Shown: positions 30,919 through 39,571 of the stretch, in pieces
How the letters are laid out: each line of letters starts with the position of its first letter
Numbering within the stretch: the stretch's first letter is position 1
Source of the DNA: Isoetes taiwanensis
Lineage: Eukaryota; Streptophyta; Lycopodiopsida; Isoetales; Isoetaceae
DNA: 64,000 nt
Assembly (NCBI GenBank): GCA_021234155.1
Contig: JAJEKV010000084.1
Location: 3,661,702 to 3,725,701, forward strand
Reading direction: 5' to 3'
Position numbers and translations under genes: made by a program
Notes under the pieces: generated by a model
The model's database searches: none
Told to the model about the DNA's origin: nothing
Seen by the model: the letters and a program-made list of their open reading frames with translations, nothing else

Positions 30919-32598
30919 TCACGGATGCCTTGAGAGTGCATCCGCTACCACATTGAGCTTCCCTGGCTTGTAGACTATATCAAAGTCATATTCTTCAAGG
31001 AACTCCATCCACCTTCTCTGCCTCAGGTTGAGGTGTGGTTGCGTGAATACATACTGGAGGCTCTGATGGTCTGTATCCAATTGGAACTTCCTTCCCAAGA
31101 GATAGTGCCTCCAAATTCTTAATGCCCTAACAACCGCAAGCAATTCTTGATCATGCGTCGGGTAGCGCGTTTCGGCGTCGTTCATCTTCCTGGAATCATA
31201 CGCTACCACCCGCTCTTCTTGCATGAGCACTGCACCTGTAGCTATCTTACTCGCATCTGTGGCTACAAGCTTATCTTTCTCTGGGTCCAGCAGGGTTAAG
31301 ACTGGGGCGGTTGTTAATGCTTCCTTCAACAATTCAAACCCTGCTTGGGCTTTCTTGTGCCAATGCTCTGCCCAATCTTTCACTTTCTCCGCCCTCGTTA
31401 AGTCTGTTAGCGGGGCCGCTATCTTAGCAAAGTTCTTCATGAACTTCCTGTAGTACCCTGCTAGGCCGAGAAAACTTCTGACCTCGTGCACATCCTTCGG
31501 TGCCGGCCACTAAATGACGGCTTCAATCTTGGCAAGATCCGTCGAAATTCCTTCCGCGGAGATCACATGACCCAGGTATTCCACCTTCTCTGTTGCGAAG
31601 TGACACTTCGACAACTTGGCGTACAACTGGTGCCTCTTCAACTTCTCTAGCACTCTCCTTAAGTGTTGTACGTGCTCTTCAAGGGATCTGCTATACACCA
31701 AAATGTCGTCAAAGAATACAATCACAAAGGTGTCTAAGAATTTCCTGAAGATGTCGTTCATGAGCCTCATGAACGTCGCGGGGGCATTTGATAAGCCGAA
31801 AGGCATTACCGTAAACTCATAATGCCCATACCGCGTTCTGAAGGCAGTTTTATGGATATCTTCTTCCTTTATCCGGATCTGATGATAGCCTGACCTTAAG
31901 TCGATTTTGGAGAAGACCTTTGCACCTTGGAGTTGATCCATCAAATCATCCGATCTGGGGAGCGCATACTTGTTCTTGATGGTGTGCTTGTTCAACTGCC
32001 TGTAGTCTATGCACATCCTCAAACTACCATCTTTCTTCTTGACAAAAAGAATAGGCACTCCAAATGGTGAGACACTAGGTCTGATGAAGCCTAGGTCGAG
32101 CAACTCCTGCAATTGCTTCTTTAGCTCCGTCTCCTGCGTCGTCATCCTGTATGGGGCTTTGCTTGTCGGCTTCATTCCTGGTTCGAGTGCTATCTCACAC
32201 TCGACTCCCCTATAAGGAGGAAGCTGCTTGATCTCATCTGGAAAGAGATCATGGAACTCCGTGATCAGCTTAGCTATTTGCTTCGGCAACTTGCTGAGCA
32301 CCTTGTCTTCTTTGCTTTCTTCTGACTCTGGCTCATCAATCTCAAGCTTGAAGATGTATGCTACCTGCTCGCTCTTGATGCACTTGAACAGCCGTTTAGA
32401 AGACATACACTGCATGATGGGAACAACTTCTTTACCTGTGATCTCAATGGTCTTGCCATCGGGTGTTGGGAAGGTCACCTTCCGCTTTCCACAATCAATA
32501 ATGGCCCCTGCTGGCCCAAGATACTCCATTCCTATGATCAGGTCATACTTGCCAATGCCCATTACTTCTGCCCCCATCTGGATATTAATCCCTGCCAA
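30919..32598 (-). CDS. Element A reverse transcriptase and RNase H
   Basis: RT with [28 protein letters not shown] and [13 protein letters not shown] (FFDD active site). RNase H follows with [17 protein letters not shown] and the [20 protein letters not shown] connection. A TGG-to-TAG stop at about 31511 splits the two domains, just before WPAPK in the sister copy. Confidence 0.9.
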
Positions 32599-33609
32599 GT
32601 CGATGTCAAAGTTAATTCTCTTGCCTGCCGTCTACCTTACTTCTCCACTTGCTAAGACAACGGGCTTCGGCTTTGACTTTAGTGGTTTCAACTTCACATT
32701 TGAACCATTCTGGGGGATGCAAAGTTATGGCTACTTCCCGAGTCTATCAGGACGATGAAGGACTTGGCATTGGCCTTCCCTACTGTGGAAATTACCTTAT
32801 ACTGGCTCTCTGCTTGCTCTGTATCTATTGCGGCAAAGATGTGATACTCACCCTGAATGTAGTTGCGGGCTGCCTCGTCGTCGTCGTCAGACAGAGTGTC
32901 CCAATCTCCCAACTCCGCTAGCGCTGCACTCATGACGTAGGGGCAGTTCGCTGTCCTATGGCCTGGCTGGAAGCACCTGAAGCAAAGGCTGCTTTTCTAT
33001 GCACTCCTATCTCTTTTCCTTGGGCATAGCCTGCAAAAAGGATCGCACCGCTTTGGAGTAGTTTGACCCTTTCTGCTTGTCCTTGAAGGACACCTGTTTC
33101 TTCTCTTACTGCTTTCCTTGATTGCCACCATATGGGGCTCTAGCTGGACCCGGACTGGCTGCCCTAGGGCTATAACTCCATGTTGCCTTGCCTTTATCCT
33201 GGTAATACTGCTGCCTCTGCCCGCTATTCTGAGGTCCTGTCCCTTGCAAGCTTATTGCCTTGGACTCTGCTTCTGATACTGTCTTAGGGTTTATTGCCCT
33301 TACAAGCTTGCGGATCTCCTCATTCAGCCCCTCAATATAGCTCTCCACTGCATGCTTTTCACCCAACCTTGGCACATACAACCTTAACCTCATGAATTCC
33401 TCTGTATATTTCTGGACCGATTTGTTGCCTTGCTGCAACCTGTAGAACTGCTGCATCATACTGGACTTATGTTCCCTTGGAACGTAATGGCGCTTGAAGG
33501 CTTTAGCAAACTTCCTGAACTTGCAAGCATCCCTACTTAAGCCATGTGTTGCATGACCCTTCCACCAAATCCGTGCGGCTCCTTTCAAGTTGGCTGTTGC
33601 CACTCTGCC
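32599..33609 (-). CDS. Element A Gag C-terminus and protease
   Basis: Gag helical part ([37 protein letters not shown]), zinc knuckle remnant near 32950-32990, then protease with [18 protein letters not shown]. Stops at about 33103 and 32637 correspond to CAC and CAG codons in copy C, so they are nonsense mutations. The gag is interrupted at 33609 by element B inside the CTGCC target. Confidence 0.82.
33605..33609. other. Target duplication of element B, left copy
   Basis: CTGCC, repeated at 46576-46580 beyond the other LTR. Five bases, as expected for a Ty3/gypsy integrase. Confidence 0.92.
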
Positions 33610-35098
33610 TGTGACGTTCCAGTACGATATACGGTCTCAAGACATATACCGTACTGCGCCGCCACGCGTACACGCCGTCCAGTCGACGTGTACACCGACG
33701 TATACCCAAGCAAGGACGCCCTAGGGGGCAACTTGCAATGGTGCGCACACTTAGCAATGCGCGCACCTTTAGACCTTTAACCCATTAAAGGTAGACCAAG
33801 GGTCATGGGAACCCTAAAACCTAACTGATAGCCTACATAAGGCATCAAACCCTAACATTTCCCTTTTCACCTACAGACCTTCGGAGCTCCGATTCGCGCG
33901 CCTGAGGAGTCGATTCCAACTCCCACGATCTGCCCGTACGCCCCAGCGTGTCAGATCGCCCTTCCGACCGCATCTCAGAGACATGGACGCCTTCGGATCG
34001 AGAGGAGTGAACCAGGGATCAGGTATTTGGTCGATCAAATAGCATAAACCTTACTCCAGCCTTTGAACCAGTAGGTTTAGCCTATTATATCACCCATAGC
34101 AGCCAAGTAGATCCCGAGATTGATCTAACTAAAGAACCTAATTCTATGAGATAGATTAGTCTTTATGATTTACGATGTTGATATGATGGACGGATGCATT
34201 CTGTGGACTCATTGTATTGGGAAGGGGGGTAGAGACTTAAAGCTTAGTAGATGATGCTCCTAGCTAGCCCCTCTTAGTGCATTACTAGTTTTCGGCCTGT
34301 GTACAAGAACCCCACCTGGTTGTGGGTGAAGGGACTAGACTGGCTCAGAACGAGGTTCGTGTTCTGACCCTTGACCGATCCCTCTGGTGTGTAAGGCCTA
34401 CCGGGGATCAGAGTGACTAGGTCTAATGGCTTGCCACTGAGTGTGGGCAAGGCATGGGCTCGACACCCGTGAGGTGGAGTTCACCTTCCAGTGGGTTAAG
34501 TCGAATAAGGGCAGTGGCCCTCTAGTCGCCTTGGGTCAGCATGTAAATCTCGGGTGGGAGTGATCCCTACCTGCCCCATCGGGCCTGGGGAGATGTAACC
34601 CAGGAGTAGCCCCTTTGGCTACGTACCCGGCGGGCTACAGTCAGGTCCCAACACTCTTCAACCTACTCTGCAAAGTGTGCACAGGAGGGGCGGATGGAGT
34701 GGACAACCCAATGCCATGTTCTTATGCCAGCCCAATCCATTGTCATGATTATGTCTGCAAGGAACTCTGGAGACCCAAGCTTGTCAGTCCATCCATGTGT
34801 CTGAGCCTTGGGTAGGAACTTCCTTTGTATTGTGCTGATCTTTGTCTATGCAGATGTTGATGTGCCACCCTTCGAGGTGGATATATGATGTATGTTACTG
34901 ACGTGTATGTTTACGCTTCCGCAGCTAGGTAGACCCCGAGGGAGATGGGGTAAAATGACCCCTTCATTCTTCCCCACTGTGGATTCCAGATGGTCACAGT
35001 GATCTGTGGAGGGCCCTGTATCAGTATGGAGCTGGTATGGGGGATGAACTCCTGGTTGTATACGGTGCGGACATCGTATACGAGTAGGGGACGTCACA
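33610..35098 (+). repeat. Element B 5' LTR
   Basis: TGTGACGTTCCAG ... GGGGACGTCACA, 1,489 bp. The first 40 bases form an imperfect hairpin (CAGTACGATATACGG / CGTATACCGTACTG type). A TATA-like CTACATAAGG lies near 33832. Near the 3' end is a palindrome (GTATACGGTG / CATCGTATAC) absent from the 3' LTR. Confidence 0.92.
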
Positions 35099-35099
35099 G

Positions 35100-35111
35100 T
35101 GGTATCAGAGC
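35100..35111 (+). other. Element B primer-binding site
   Basis: TGGTATCAGAGC, one base after the 5' LTR, complementary to the initiator tRNA-Met 3' end. It primes minus-strand DNA synthesis. Confidence 0.93.
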
Positions 35112-35305
35112 TATGTTCTTGGAGACCAAGAGCAAAGCACTGGCCATACTCCCAGTAGTACTAACTTGATAGGATCCTTAAGCCTCGAAAAGTGGGAATT
35201 TTTTTTTCTCATTTTTGTAGTTTATGCTAAGCTAGTAACAATTAAGTGAATTGGAACTTAATAAGACTAAAAAGAATGACCCGAAAAAATCTTCCAAGTG
35301 AGGTG

Positions 35306-35372
35306 GTCTCACAGCTCGCGCCTGGTCAAAGAACTAAACTTTAGTTTTTGAGCGAGGCGCAAGCTGTGAGAC
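35306..35372 (+). promoter_or_regulatory. 67-nt hairpin H1 (leader)
   Basis: GTCTCACAGCTCGCGCC pairs with GGCGCAAGCTGTGAGAC (one mismatch). An inner AACTAAA/TTTAGTT stem closes the top. One of four near-identical copies in B. Confidence 0.9.
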
Positions 35373-35495
35373 ATCGAGCCAAGATCACTTAAACATGATG
35401 AATTTGAGAAAACTAATATGGTAAAGCTAATTCTAAGATAGGAATTAATAAGAATAGCATGATTAGATTACTTAAATTACTTAAAATTGTGTGAG

Positions 35496-35562
35496 ATCTC
35501 ACAGCTCGCGCCTGGTCTAAAAACTAAACTTTAGTTTTTGAGCGAGGCACGACCTGTGAGAC
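35496..35562 (+). promoter_or_regulatory. 67-nt hairpin H2 (leader)
   Basis: Same design as H1 with a few extra mismatches (right arm GGCACGACCTGTGAGAC), so the weakest of the four copies in B. Lies 104 bp before the ORF1 TATA box. Confidence 0.85.
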
Positions 35563-35665
35563 CAATAAGTAGGAAAAGTCTGAAATAAGTGTAAGTTTTA
35601 ACTAAATAGGTATCTTAGCATGTTAAATAGAACAACTTGAAGTTTGACCTAAAAATTTGCCAAGC

Positions 35666-35673
35666 TATAAATA
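35666..35673 (+). promoter_or_regulatory. TATA box of ORF1
   Basis: TATAAATA in CAAGCTATAAATAGAAG, about 100 bp before the ORF1 ATG. Its position behind a hairpin pair parallels the ORF2 cassette. Confidence 0.7.
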
Positions 35674-35773
35674 GAAGTAGACCCCCTTATTTGAACATTC
35701 CCGCCTTAGAAACCAGCTCTCGCTCCCTAAGGCGATCTTTGGCGCCCGAGATCCGATTCACGATCCGTCAAAC

Positions 35774-37081
35774 ATGGCCCGAACCAAACAGACCGCCAGG
35801 AAGCCTCGTCCAGGCGAAGCTACCAGTGCCACAGGCGCCGATCTTATTCGGCAGATGCTTCGCGAGAGGCTCAGGAAAGGAGGTCAGTCATCTCCAAGTG
35901 AGGAGAGCATCTCGGAAGAGCACGATACATCCGATCTGATTGATATTTTCAATCAGCAGGCGGAGCAAGATGAAGCCACATCACCAACCTCCATGGACGA
36001 GGAGACAAGGGAGGTATATGAGGAGATAGAGCGCGAGATCCGCGAGCAGGAAAGAGAAGAAGACCCCTCGGATCCAGGGACAGAGATCCTCGAAGAGGAG
36101 GAGGACGCACATCGGGAAAGACGAACAAAAGAGCAGCACGAGCACAGCAAGCCGAGACTAGAGCCGGCAGAGGAGGCAGACCTCGCTCGGTTTATCAGGA
36201 AATACGAACGCCGGGAAAGGAAAAGAGAAGAGAAGAAGAGGAAGAGGGAAGAAGAAGAGAAGAAATCGGCCGAGGAGCTCAAGAAGAAGAAAGGGAAATG
36301 GGTGGGGAGCCCAAGGAAGTTCAAGGACGTCCCCATGGTGAAAAAGCCCAACCCGAAGATCACCATCACTGAACGGCCACCCGATCATCCCCCAACCCCC
36401 TCGGAGAGTTCTGACGAAGAACTTAACCCCAACACTGAGGGGGCAGGCCCCTCCAAACCCCCGACAGTTGAACAGGTAGTAGCCGAGCAAGTAGTGCCAG
36501 AGGAGGAGCACCAGGACACAGTGAAGAAACCCCCTCCTTACCCGAAATGGGACAGGAAGAAGCAACCCCGGCCTGCCCGAGAGTCCTACGTCACAGACCC
36601 GGTAAAGATCTATGAACGTAAGATGCGGGAGCACAATGCCTACATGAAGGAGTGGGAGGCATACGACAGGTACTACCAGGAGAACAGGGTGAGGGCCATC
36701 GAAGGAGGACACCCAACCAAGCAGCAGACCCTAAGACCGCCACCACCCAAGCCCAAGGTCCCGAAAAAGCCTGCACAGAAGAAGCTCACAAAGAAGCAGC
36801 TCGAGCAAAGAGCACTACGGGAGATTCGGCACTTCCAGCGCAGCTACGGCCTCCTGATTCCCCGCGCCCCCTTTGCTCGGCTAGTTAGAGAAGTGATGCA
36901 GGATTTTAGGACGGACTACAGGGTCACAGATGAGATGCTACTCGCACTCCAGGAGGCAGCTGAGCAGAAGATAGTGCAGCATTTTGAAGACTCAACAGCT
37001 TGCACTGTCCATGCGAAGCGAGTGACTTTAATGAGGCAAGACATGCAACTTGCTACTCACATCAAGGGAGAACGCCCCTAA
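35774..37081 (+). CDS. ORF1: retrotransposon-encoded giant histone H3
   Basis: 435 residues, start context AACATGGCC. Residues 1-10 are MARTKQTARK, identical to the histone H3 tail including K4 and K9; S10 is Pro. Residues about 11-346 are a charged linker with acidic runs (EEIEREIREQEREED), a basic/NLS-like stretch (RRERKREEKKRKREEEEKK) and Pro-rich segments. Residues 347-435 are a complete H3 fold (ALREIRHFQRSYGLLIPRAP, then ARLVREVMQDFRTDYR, ALQEAAEQKIVQHFED, ending HIKGERP). It aligns with canonical H3 without gaps; I count 51 of 89 identical. H3 C110 and H113 are kept; K56, K64 and K79 are Arg and K122 is Gln. Loop 1 has no insertion, so it is not a centromeric H3. Likely role: incorporation into nucleosomes or packaging of element DNA (inference). 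A native H3 is about 135 residues. Confidence 0.93.
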   Translation: MARTKQTARKPRPGEATSATGADLIRQMLRERLRKGGQSSPSEESISEEHDTSDLIDIFNQQAEQDEATSPTSMDEETREVYEEIEREIREQEREEDPSDPGTEILEEEEDAHRERRTKEQHEHSKPRLEPAEEADLARFIRKYERRERKREEKKRKREEEEKKSAEELKKKKGKWVGSPRKFKDVPMVKKPNPKITITERPPDHPPTPSESSDEELNPNTEGAGPSKPPTVEQVVAEQVVPEEEHQDTVKKPPPYPKWDRKKQPRPARESYVTDPVKIYERKMREHNAYMKEWEAYDRYYQENRVRAIEGGHPTKQQTLRPPPPKPKVPKKPAQKKLTKKQLEQRALREIRHFQRSYGLLIPRAPFARLVREVMQDFRTDYRVTDEMLLALQEAAEQKIVQHFEDSTACTVHAKRVTLMRQDMQLATHIKGERP

Positions 37082-37227
37082 ACTTTTTGTAAATAATCGA
37101 AAAATTTTTGTGATAATAGAACAATTTTGAGTGCTTTAATTGTCTGAACTTGCTTAATTAGGATAAGTTAGCAAGTTTTAGCTTTTATTTTGGTAAAATA
37201 GGACAATTGCAGACAGAACGACGTGAT

Positions 37228-37294
37228 GTCTCACAGCTCGCGCCTGGACTAAAAACTAAACTTTAGTTTTTGAGCGAGGCGCAAGCTGTGAGAC
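37228..37294 (+). promoter_or_regulatory. 67-nt hairpin H3
   Basis: GTCTCACAGCTCGCGCC ... GGCGCAAGCTGTGAGAC; nearly identical to H1 and H4. Confidence 0.92.
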
Positions 37295-37428
37295 CTTGCC
37301 CAAAACTCGCCCAAAACAGCTCCAAATCGACCAAACAAGGGGTCGATTCTACCTGATTTGATGAGCCCATCATCCTTATACCCTTAGTTTATCCAAATTG
37401 GACATGTTTTGATCAAAATGAGACTGAT

Positions 37429-37495
37429 GTCTCACAGCTCGCGCCTGGTCAAGAAACTAAACTTTAGTTTTTGAGCGAGGCGCAAGCTGTGAGAC
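37429..37495 (+). promoter_or_regulatory. 67-nt hairpin H4
   Basis: Same sequence and length as H3, starting 201 bp downstream of it. In element A the two equivalents are 199 bp apart. Confidence 0.92.
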
Positions 37496-37686
37496 CTCCT
37501 ACCATTTCTTCACCAAAACTCGCCCGAATGATTCCCAACCTGTTGTATAACATCTTTTAGGTAATCCAGCCACGCTCAAACACTGGAAATAGTCTTCAAA
37601 TTCCCATTTTGACCTCAGTATAGACTAGAATTGCCCAACCCCAGAAATTTTCCAAGTCATCCAAAAATTAGGGTTTTCCCCTTTTC

Positions 37687-37694
37687 TATAAATA
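37687..37694 (+). promoter_or_regulatory. TATA box of ORF2
   Basis: TATAAATA 115 bp before the ORF2 ATG; the same box and distance occur in element A (48985-48992 on minus). Confidence 0.78.
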
Positions 37695-37808
37695 GGTCCC
37701 TCATTTCACACAAGGCACCCTACAAGTTTGCTCCTGCCTCCTTAGCCGATTTTCCAGCTCCCTGAAGCGCTCTTGCAACCGTTTGATACCCTCTTTCGCA
37801 TTTAACCA

Positions 37809-39350
37809 ATGGCAACCTCTGATTTCCGCAGATGGTACAGCGCCAGCGCTCATGCTGCCGAGGCCGACATCGAACAAATTTTCCATGTCTTCAGGAAGGA
37901 GGTAGATGTCCAAGCAACTCTGCACGCAACCCCAGCTTACAGTAGAGTCCTGTCTGAATTCCAAGCTAGGGTAGAACCAGCACTAGTGCAGCTCCCACCT
38001 TGCATAGGGTACTTTGTTCCTAGGCAATCCCTGCAAACAACTTTAGGTGATGTTCCAAACATTGCCAAATACTTGACAAACAAGGCGCAGCGCACACCCG
38101 AGCCAATGGTCCTAACTGTTAATAGGACCACATATTTCTCTTTCAACACTGCCTTGGCAATCTTTCTCACACACCGTGCCGAGAACACCGTGGGGGAAAC
38201 CTCCATTCCCCCCATGGACGTGGACCCATTAGCCATAGCAGCAGAACAACGGCTCCTTACGCAGTATGAACAGGAGCATGAAGGAAAAGAAGAGGAGGAC
38301 TCAGACGAACAGGAATCAGAGGAGGAGGAAGACTATGTCGAGCTCGACCCAGCGGAAGAGCGGCGACAAGCAGAACAAGAGTGGCAAGACTTTGAAAGGA
38401 GCCGGCAAACTCTTAGAGTCGCGCCGCCCCTTGGGTTAGGCATCACAAGCCTAGCCCCCATCATTGTCGAGGGCGAAGAATTTTTGCTCCTCAGCGACAT
38501 CCAAAACCTCCCGGAGTGCAGGGAAAGGGAGTACCGACCTGAAGAGTTGCTGCACCAACTCCGAAGAACGGACCTGGACGACTTCATCGTCCGAGGAGCA
38601 TCTGACTTCCCGCTCCAAATAAGGGAAGCCGACACTTACACAGGAGAGTCGACTTCCGACATCCAAGCCTACAGCGGCATCAGGCAGATGATGGAGGCAG
38701 ACAAGGCCGCAGATAGACTACCGACGGAGGAAGAGTTCCTTGCCCTATAGGAACAGATGGGGATCCGCTACGCGACCTCGAACATCCTAACGGCAAGCTC
38801 TTCGGCAACACCTCCCCGGGAGAGAAGAGGCGAATTCGACCTCAGGAGGGCTTCAGCTACAGTCAGGGACTACAGGGAACTCACCACGGTGGAGGTTGAT
38901 GATTTTGCAAGCAGGCACAGAGCTGGATACCGAGTGGCCGAAGACCCGTCTCGCAACGACAGGTCGTTGCGGTATTACCTTCCCCTGCTGATGGATGGAA
39001 GAATAGCGGTAATTCACCGCAAATTCACCCCCAGGGGCGAGGAAGGAGTGTCGATGCTAATTGCGCTCTCAGGATTCGGTCGGTGGTTGCCCCTCAACAC
39101 CGAGTATGCCATCCTGGTGAAGAGAGCAGTAGCACTCGATGTTTTCGACTTCGCCATACCTTACAGGCGGCAAGGAAGGCTAGCAGTAACCGCAGCCTAC
39201 ACCTCCGAGCGCAGAATAGAAGAATTGGCGAGAGCCTTGCAGGGTGGATCCTCAGCCAACGTCCTTAGGAACTTGGGTCACTCAGTGGGAACAGCCCAAG
39301 TGAAAAAGTTCCTAGAGGATAATCCATCCTACAGACGGCATCAAGAATAG
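37809..39350 (+). CDS. ORF2: conserved retrotransposon protein of unknown function, with one in-frame TAG
   Basis: Start ACCAATGGC, about 513 codons with a TAG at 38748-38750 where element A has CAA (Gln). N-terminal domain (about residues 1-140, starting MATSDFRRWYSASAHAAEAD) is followed by an acidic stretch (EGKEEEDSDEQESEEEEDY). A C-terminal domain runs from about residue 200 (PLGLGITSLAPIIVEGEEFL) to the end (TAQVKKFLEDNPSYRRH). I recognise no family. The acidic run next to a histone gene makes a histone-chaperone-like partner possible, but that is a guess. The frame is the same on both sides of the stop, so a single nonsense change or readthrough explains it. Confidence 0.75.
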
Positions 39351-39571
39351 TTAGCAATCTTGAGACCGGAAATCTTTTTGTAGTAAACATATTATATAAT
39401 ATGAATATAACTTCCTTTGCATTTTTAATGTTTTGTTGATATATTTTGTCCCGCAACTATACCAACAACACGTATAATGCAACAGAACAAACAAAACTAA
39501 CCCGACAACCATAACCAACTGTGTGTGCAGATAGGGAACAACGAACGGTCGAACAAAACAGGAGGCCCAAC
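39351..39571 (+). promoter_or_regulatory. ORF2-gag spacer with splice acceptor
   Basis: AT-rich (ATTATATAATATG at about 39391) then AACTGTGTGTGCAG ending at 39530, a good 3' splice site 41 bp before the gag ATG (39572). Element A has CTTGTGTATGCAG at the matching place. A spliced gag-pol mRNA reaching over ORF1 and ORF2 is the simplest explanation. Confidence 0.55.

Larger units (their letters stand above)
37082..37808 (+). other. Spacer between ORF1 and ORF2 with hairpin pair and TATA box
   Basis: About 730 bp with no coding. Holds hairpins H3 and H4 and a TATAAATA box. The spacing hairpin-to-ATG (314 bp) and TATA-to-ATG (115 bp) is the same in the diverged element A, so the layout is conserved. 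Confidence 0.8.

Noticed and set aside
35953-36712. Minus-strand frames opposite ORF1
   Set aside because: Mirror images of the Glu/Lys/Pro-rich linker; no ATG context, no domain.
35774-37081. ORF1 as a host histone gene or a centromeric H3 (CenH3)
   Set aside because: It lies between the primer site and gag of an element with LTRs and a 5-bp duplication, and a second element copy carries the same fold. Loop 1 has no insertion and the tail is canonical H3, unlike CenH3.
35306-37495. The four 67-nt repeats as a CRISPR-like array
   Set aside because: Only four copies at irregular distances in a eukaryotic retrotransposon; hairpin design and position before ORFs point to regulation.
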